Shown here one piece after another: positions 62,031-64,000 of a DNA stretch of 64,000 bases. How positions within the stretch are numbered: position 1 is the first letter of the stretch; every line of letters starts with the position of its first letter. This stretch comes from Odontocerum albicorne (lineage: Eukaryota > Arthropoda > Insecta > Trichoptera > Odontoceridae). The notes under the pieces are model-generated. The model was given only the letters and a program-made list of their open reading frames with translations, searched no databases and had not been told where the DNA came from. Location of the stretch: NCBI GenBank assembly GCA_949825065.1, contig OX463864.1, positions 14,707,327-14,771,326 of the forward strand, read 5' to 3'. A program made the translations under genes and the position numbers.

Positions 62031-62500
62031 GCCTGTGTCGTGCGAGGAGAGTAGCACAGCGCGGGATTCGAACCGACGACCTTCCGCACGTACGAGGGTA
62101 GTCCCAAAAGTACCCGACCTAACAAGGAAAACACAAAAAATTTGGAAAAAAATATTTTTATTTCTCAACATAATCTCCTTTCAGCTCGACACACTTTTCC
62201 CAGCGATGTTCAATAGCTTCGATACCCTGTTTATAGTGAGAACCGTCGAGCGCCTCAAAATAGCCATCGACCGCAGATTCCACCTCTTCATTGTTGGCAA
62301 ATCTTTTATTTTATTGATGGCTGCCAAACAAATACTAAACAACGTAGCGTCTTAAAACTTGAAACTTTAGGTTTATAAGTTTAGTATTTTCTACCATAGT
62401 AATTTTTTAAAGCAACAACCGCCATCTATACGTCAGGTCGGGTACTTCTGGGACCACCCTCGTAAGTCCAGTACCTTACCGCGCGACCATGCACCTCTAT
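62030..62500 (-). mobile_element. tRNA-derived SINE disrupted by a mariner-type MITE
   Basis: With 62093-62462 and one TA removed, the minus strand reads GGTGCATGGTCGCGCGGTAA, GGTACTGGACT, TACGTGCGGAAGGTCGTC and GGTTCGAATCCCGCGC: an A box (TGGTCGCGCGGTAAGG) and a B box (GGTTCGAATCC) at normal tRNA spacing. The family matches 42555-42680. The insertion falls between the two boxes and would push them 370 bases further apart. Confidence 0.75.
62093..62462 (-). mobile_element. mariner-type MITE, 370 bp, TA flanks
   Basis: Terminal repeats CGAGGGT(A/G)GTCCCA(A/G)AAGTA, CCCGACCT at both ends, with TA on each side (62091-62092, 62463-62464). Minus-strand residues close to the left end are the last part of a mariner transposase: AVDGYFEALDGSHYKQGIEA, IEHRWEKCVELKGDYVE, stop. 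All catalytic residues are missing. It is a deletion derivative, a fourth mariner family in this window. Confidence 0.88.
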
Positions 62501-62965
62501 TGACAAATTCTACCATTATTATTGACAAATTTAGAATATTACAATATAAATATATACATATTATATAAGTTGAGTGTAAAGATATTACGGAAGTGGCTGC
62601 GGTCCTTACTTTAAGTACTTCCTTACATCAGCACATGTTCAGAAAAACATATTCGATAAAAAAACAGCACAAAACTTACCAACGTAAGAACTAGAGAGAA
62701 CTATATAGGTACAATATTCAAGAAAAAAGATTGACAATCCCTGCTCCCAGAAGTATTAACGTAAGATCGAGGCGGGATTGACGATGCAAGCCCCTTTCAT
62801 TCGAAACTTCGGACAGAGGTGTCCAAACTTTGCGGCGGCAGAGCGGGCGGGTCGTAACCTCCTGCTACCAATTCATACGTTTTCTCGTAGAAAAGCTATC
62901 TTAGTGTCTTGGGCCGTCATCAGGTATCTTAGGGCCTTGCAATAAATATTTGCTTCTACGTATAT
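62501..62965. other. No gene recognised
   Basis: AT-rich left half, GC-richer 62760-62900 (GCGGCGGCAGAGCGGGCGGG) without an open frame. No repeat recognised. Confidence 0.45.
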
Positions 62966-62969
62966 AACA

Positions 62970-63435
62970 GATTTTTACATATGTACATACAATCCATTAA
63001 GCCATTTCCCGCTCTGAGTAGGCAGAGAGAAGAGCGCATCAGACTTTCCTATCTCGACAATGATCTTCCACATTCATATACCTTCTTATACAACTTTTAC
63101 GATTTATCTGACTTTACATTTGCTTATTTCAAAATTGTATACACTTGATACAACGATGCCATCCTTGGTCTTCATCTACCACGCCTTCTCACATTTGCAC
63201 TATATGTTTGTTGTGCAGTGTTTGTTCAATCAGTCATTCCATGTGTCCAAACCATCTCCGACTGTTCTTCTTCATCTTCCTCAACACATCAACCTTAAGT
63301 TCACATTCCCCTTTTATCACTTCATAACAAATCCTGTCAAACATTGTCACTCCATTATTTTTCTTCTGTATTTTTCTCGATGCATGCATTTCTGCAGCGT
63401 TCACTCAGCTCCATTCAGTCTTTTTCCACGTCCAC
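62970..63435 (-). mobile_element. RT-A 3' end, longest reverse copy
   Basis: In reverse: CATATGTACATACAATCCAT, TTCCCGCTCTGAGTAGGCAG, AGAGAAGAGCGCATCAGACT, then ATCCTTGGTCTTCATCTACC, CATTCCATGTGTCCAAACCA, TCTTCATCTTCCTCAACACA, TCAACCTTAAGTTCACATTC, and TCCATTCAGTCTTTTTCCAC. The minus strand covers RT-A from the GSETW region to the tail. The plus-strand frame 63060-63575 is its shadow plus part of the next repeat. Confidence 0.75.
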
Positions 63436-63775
63436 GTTTAACCCTTATGGGAACCACGGTCGTCGCTGAATATTGTCAACACATACGGTCAACGACCGAC
63501 GAAACGACCTTTGGATATGTCCAAAGGTCACATACCAAAACATTGACGCGGCCGGACATCTCGCCGGTTCCGTAAACAAATTGTTTACCCACAATACTAT
63601 TTACGATGTCTACGATACTTCAATCGACCATTTCTGCACGCACAGAAGCGAAATAAAAATATATCGCGGGCGCACTCCCGCGCCCATTCTGAAATGTATA
63701 AATACCCACATACCGATAAATAAAACATTCGTTCACTCTCTCCTTCCGCATTGCTAATTGACGTATTTTATTTAC
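63436..63775 (+). mobile_element. LTR-like repeat, copy 2
   Basis: Same repeat as 35735-36120, opposite strand: CGGTCGTCGCTGAATATTGT, CATACGGTCAACGACCGACG, CCATTTCTGCACGCACAGAA, TATA-like TGTATAAATACCCACATACC, ATAAAACATTCGTTCACTCT, CCTTCCGCATTG. Overall similarity is about 70-75 per cent by eye. It lies between two reverse RT-A fragments that could once have been adjacent (63435 and 63780), which would fit an insertion into an RT-A copy. Confidence 0.5.
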
Positions 63776-63779
63776 CAAC

Positions 63780-64000
63780 AACTACTATCATCATCACGTC
63801 CCATTACAACATTTCGCTAAACCCTCATACATCAAAATTGGTCGTAAAATAACATACCATCACGCCGTTTCCCAGACTTTTCAACCGAGATCTCTGACGA
63901 TTAATTGTTATACGACTTTTTACTACCACGACATACGTTTCCCTCATTCACATGATCCAACCACCCTTTCTTTGGTCTTATTCTATCACACCACAAGACT
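63780..64000 (-). mobile_element. RT-A fragment at the right edge
   Basis: In reverse: TTTCGCTAAACCCTCATACA, TCAAAATTGGTCG, then ACATACCATCACGCCGTTTC and ACATGATCCAACCACCCTTT, CTTTGGTCTTATTCTATCAC. It runs out of the window. Confidence 0.55.

Noticed and set aside
63060..63575. 171-codon plus-strand frame rich in H, F and S
   Set aside because: It is the antisense of an RT-A copy joined to the LTR-like repeat; the residue bias comes from the reversed reading of the RT-A sequence.

Overview
The window looks like arthropod, most likely insect, nuclear DNA that is almost entirely transposable elements. It is AT-rich and eukaryotic in style: no operons, many decayed non-LTR retrotransposons, mariner, hAT and TTAA-type DNA elements, tRNA-derived SINEs and minisatellites. 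Several non-LTR 3' ends (the GGGGTAGGCAGAG-type repeat with a GATGATATGTATGT tail, and a C-terminus reading GEAYIQQW-like) are patterns I associate with Lepidoptera; that assignment is from memory and was not tested. I found no convincing host gene.

Layout. 1-16 kb: decayed reverse-transcriptase 3' ends (families called RT-A, RT-B, RT-D, RT-E, RT-G here), two minisatellites (43 bp and 85 bp units), a mariner 5' fragment, SINEs and a 1.3-kb inverted repeat enclosing a LINE fragment. 16-23 kb: an internally deleted mariner, a 102-bp tandem repeat with an open frame, a small element whose ends are palindromes, a 72-bp array, a hAT-like element with a Tc1/mariner-type element inside it, and another Tc1/mariner remnant. 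22.97-28.69 kb: the centrepiece, a mariner whose 5' half is duplicated head to head, interrupted by a 4.58-kb Gypsy-type LTR retrotransposon (CsRn1-like) with an apparently intact gag and pol. 29-45 kb: Penelope-like 3' ends (one with a GIY-YIG motif), a nest of TTAA-flanked elements inside an RT-A copy, a second internally deleted mariner, an LTR-like repeat inside a 75-80 bp array. 45-64 kb: more RT 3' ends, LINE-B copies (some in odd duplications), a hAT-like element with an 8-bp target duplication, three further mariner remnants, and a mariner-type MITE inserted between the A and B boxes of a SINE.

How the parts relate. The SINEs carry a tRNA-like head and a 3' tail resembling LINE-B, so LINE-B is a plausible source of their mobilising enzyme. 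The short DNA elements (16.7, 34.4, 62.1, 21.0 and 22.1 kb) have lost catalytic residues and would depend on full-length relatives elsewhere. Only the LTR retrotransposon looks capable of encoding a complete protein set. Boundaries of decayed copies are approximate (tens of bases), and family names for them are functional labels, not database identifications.
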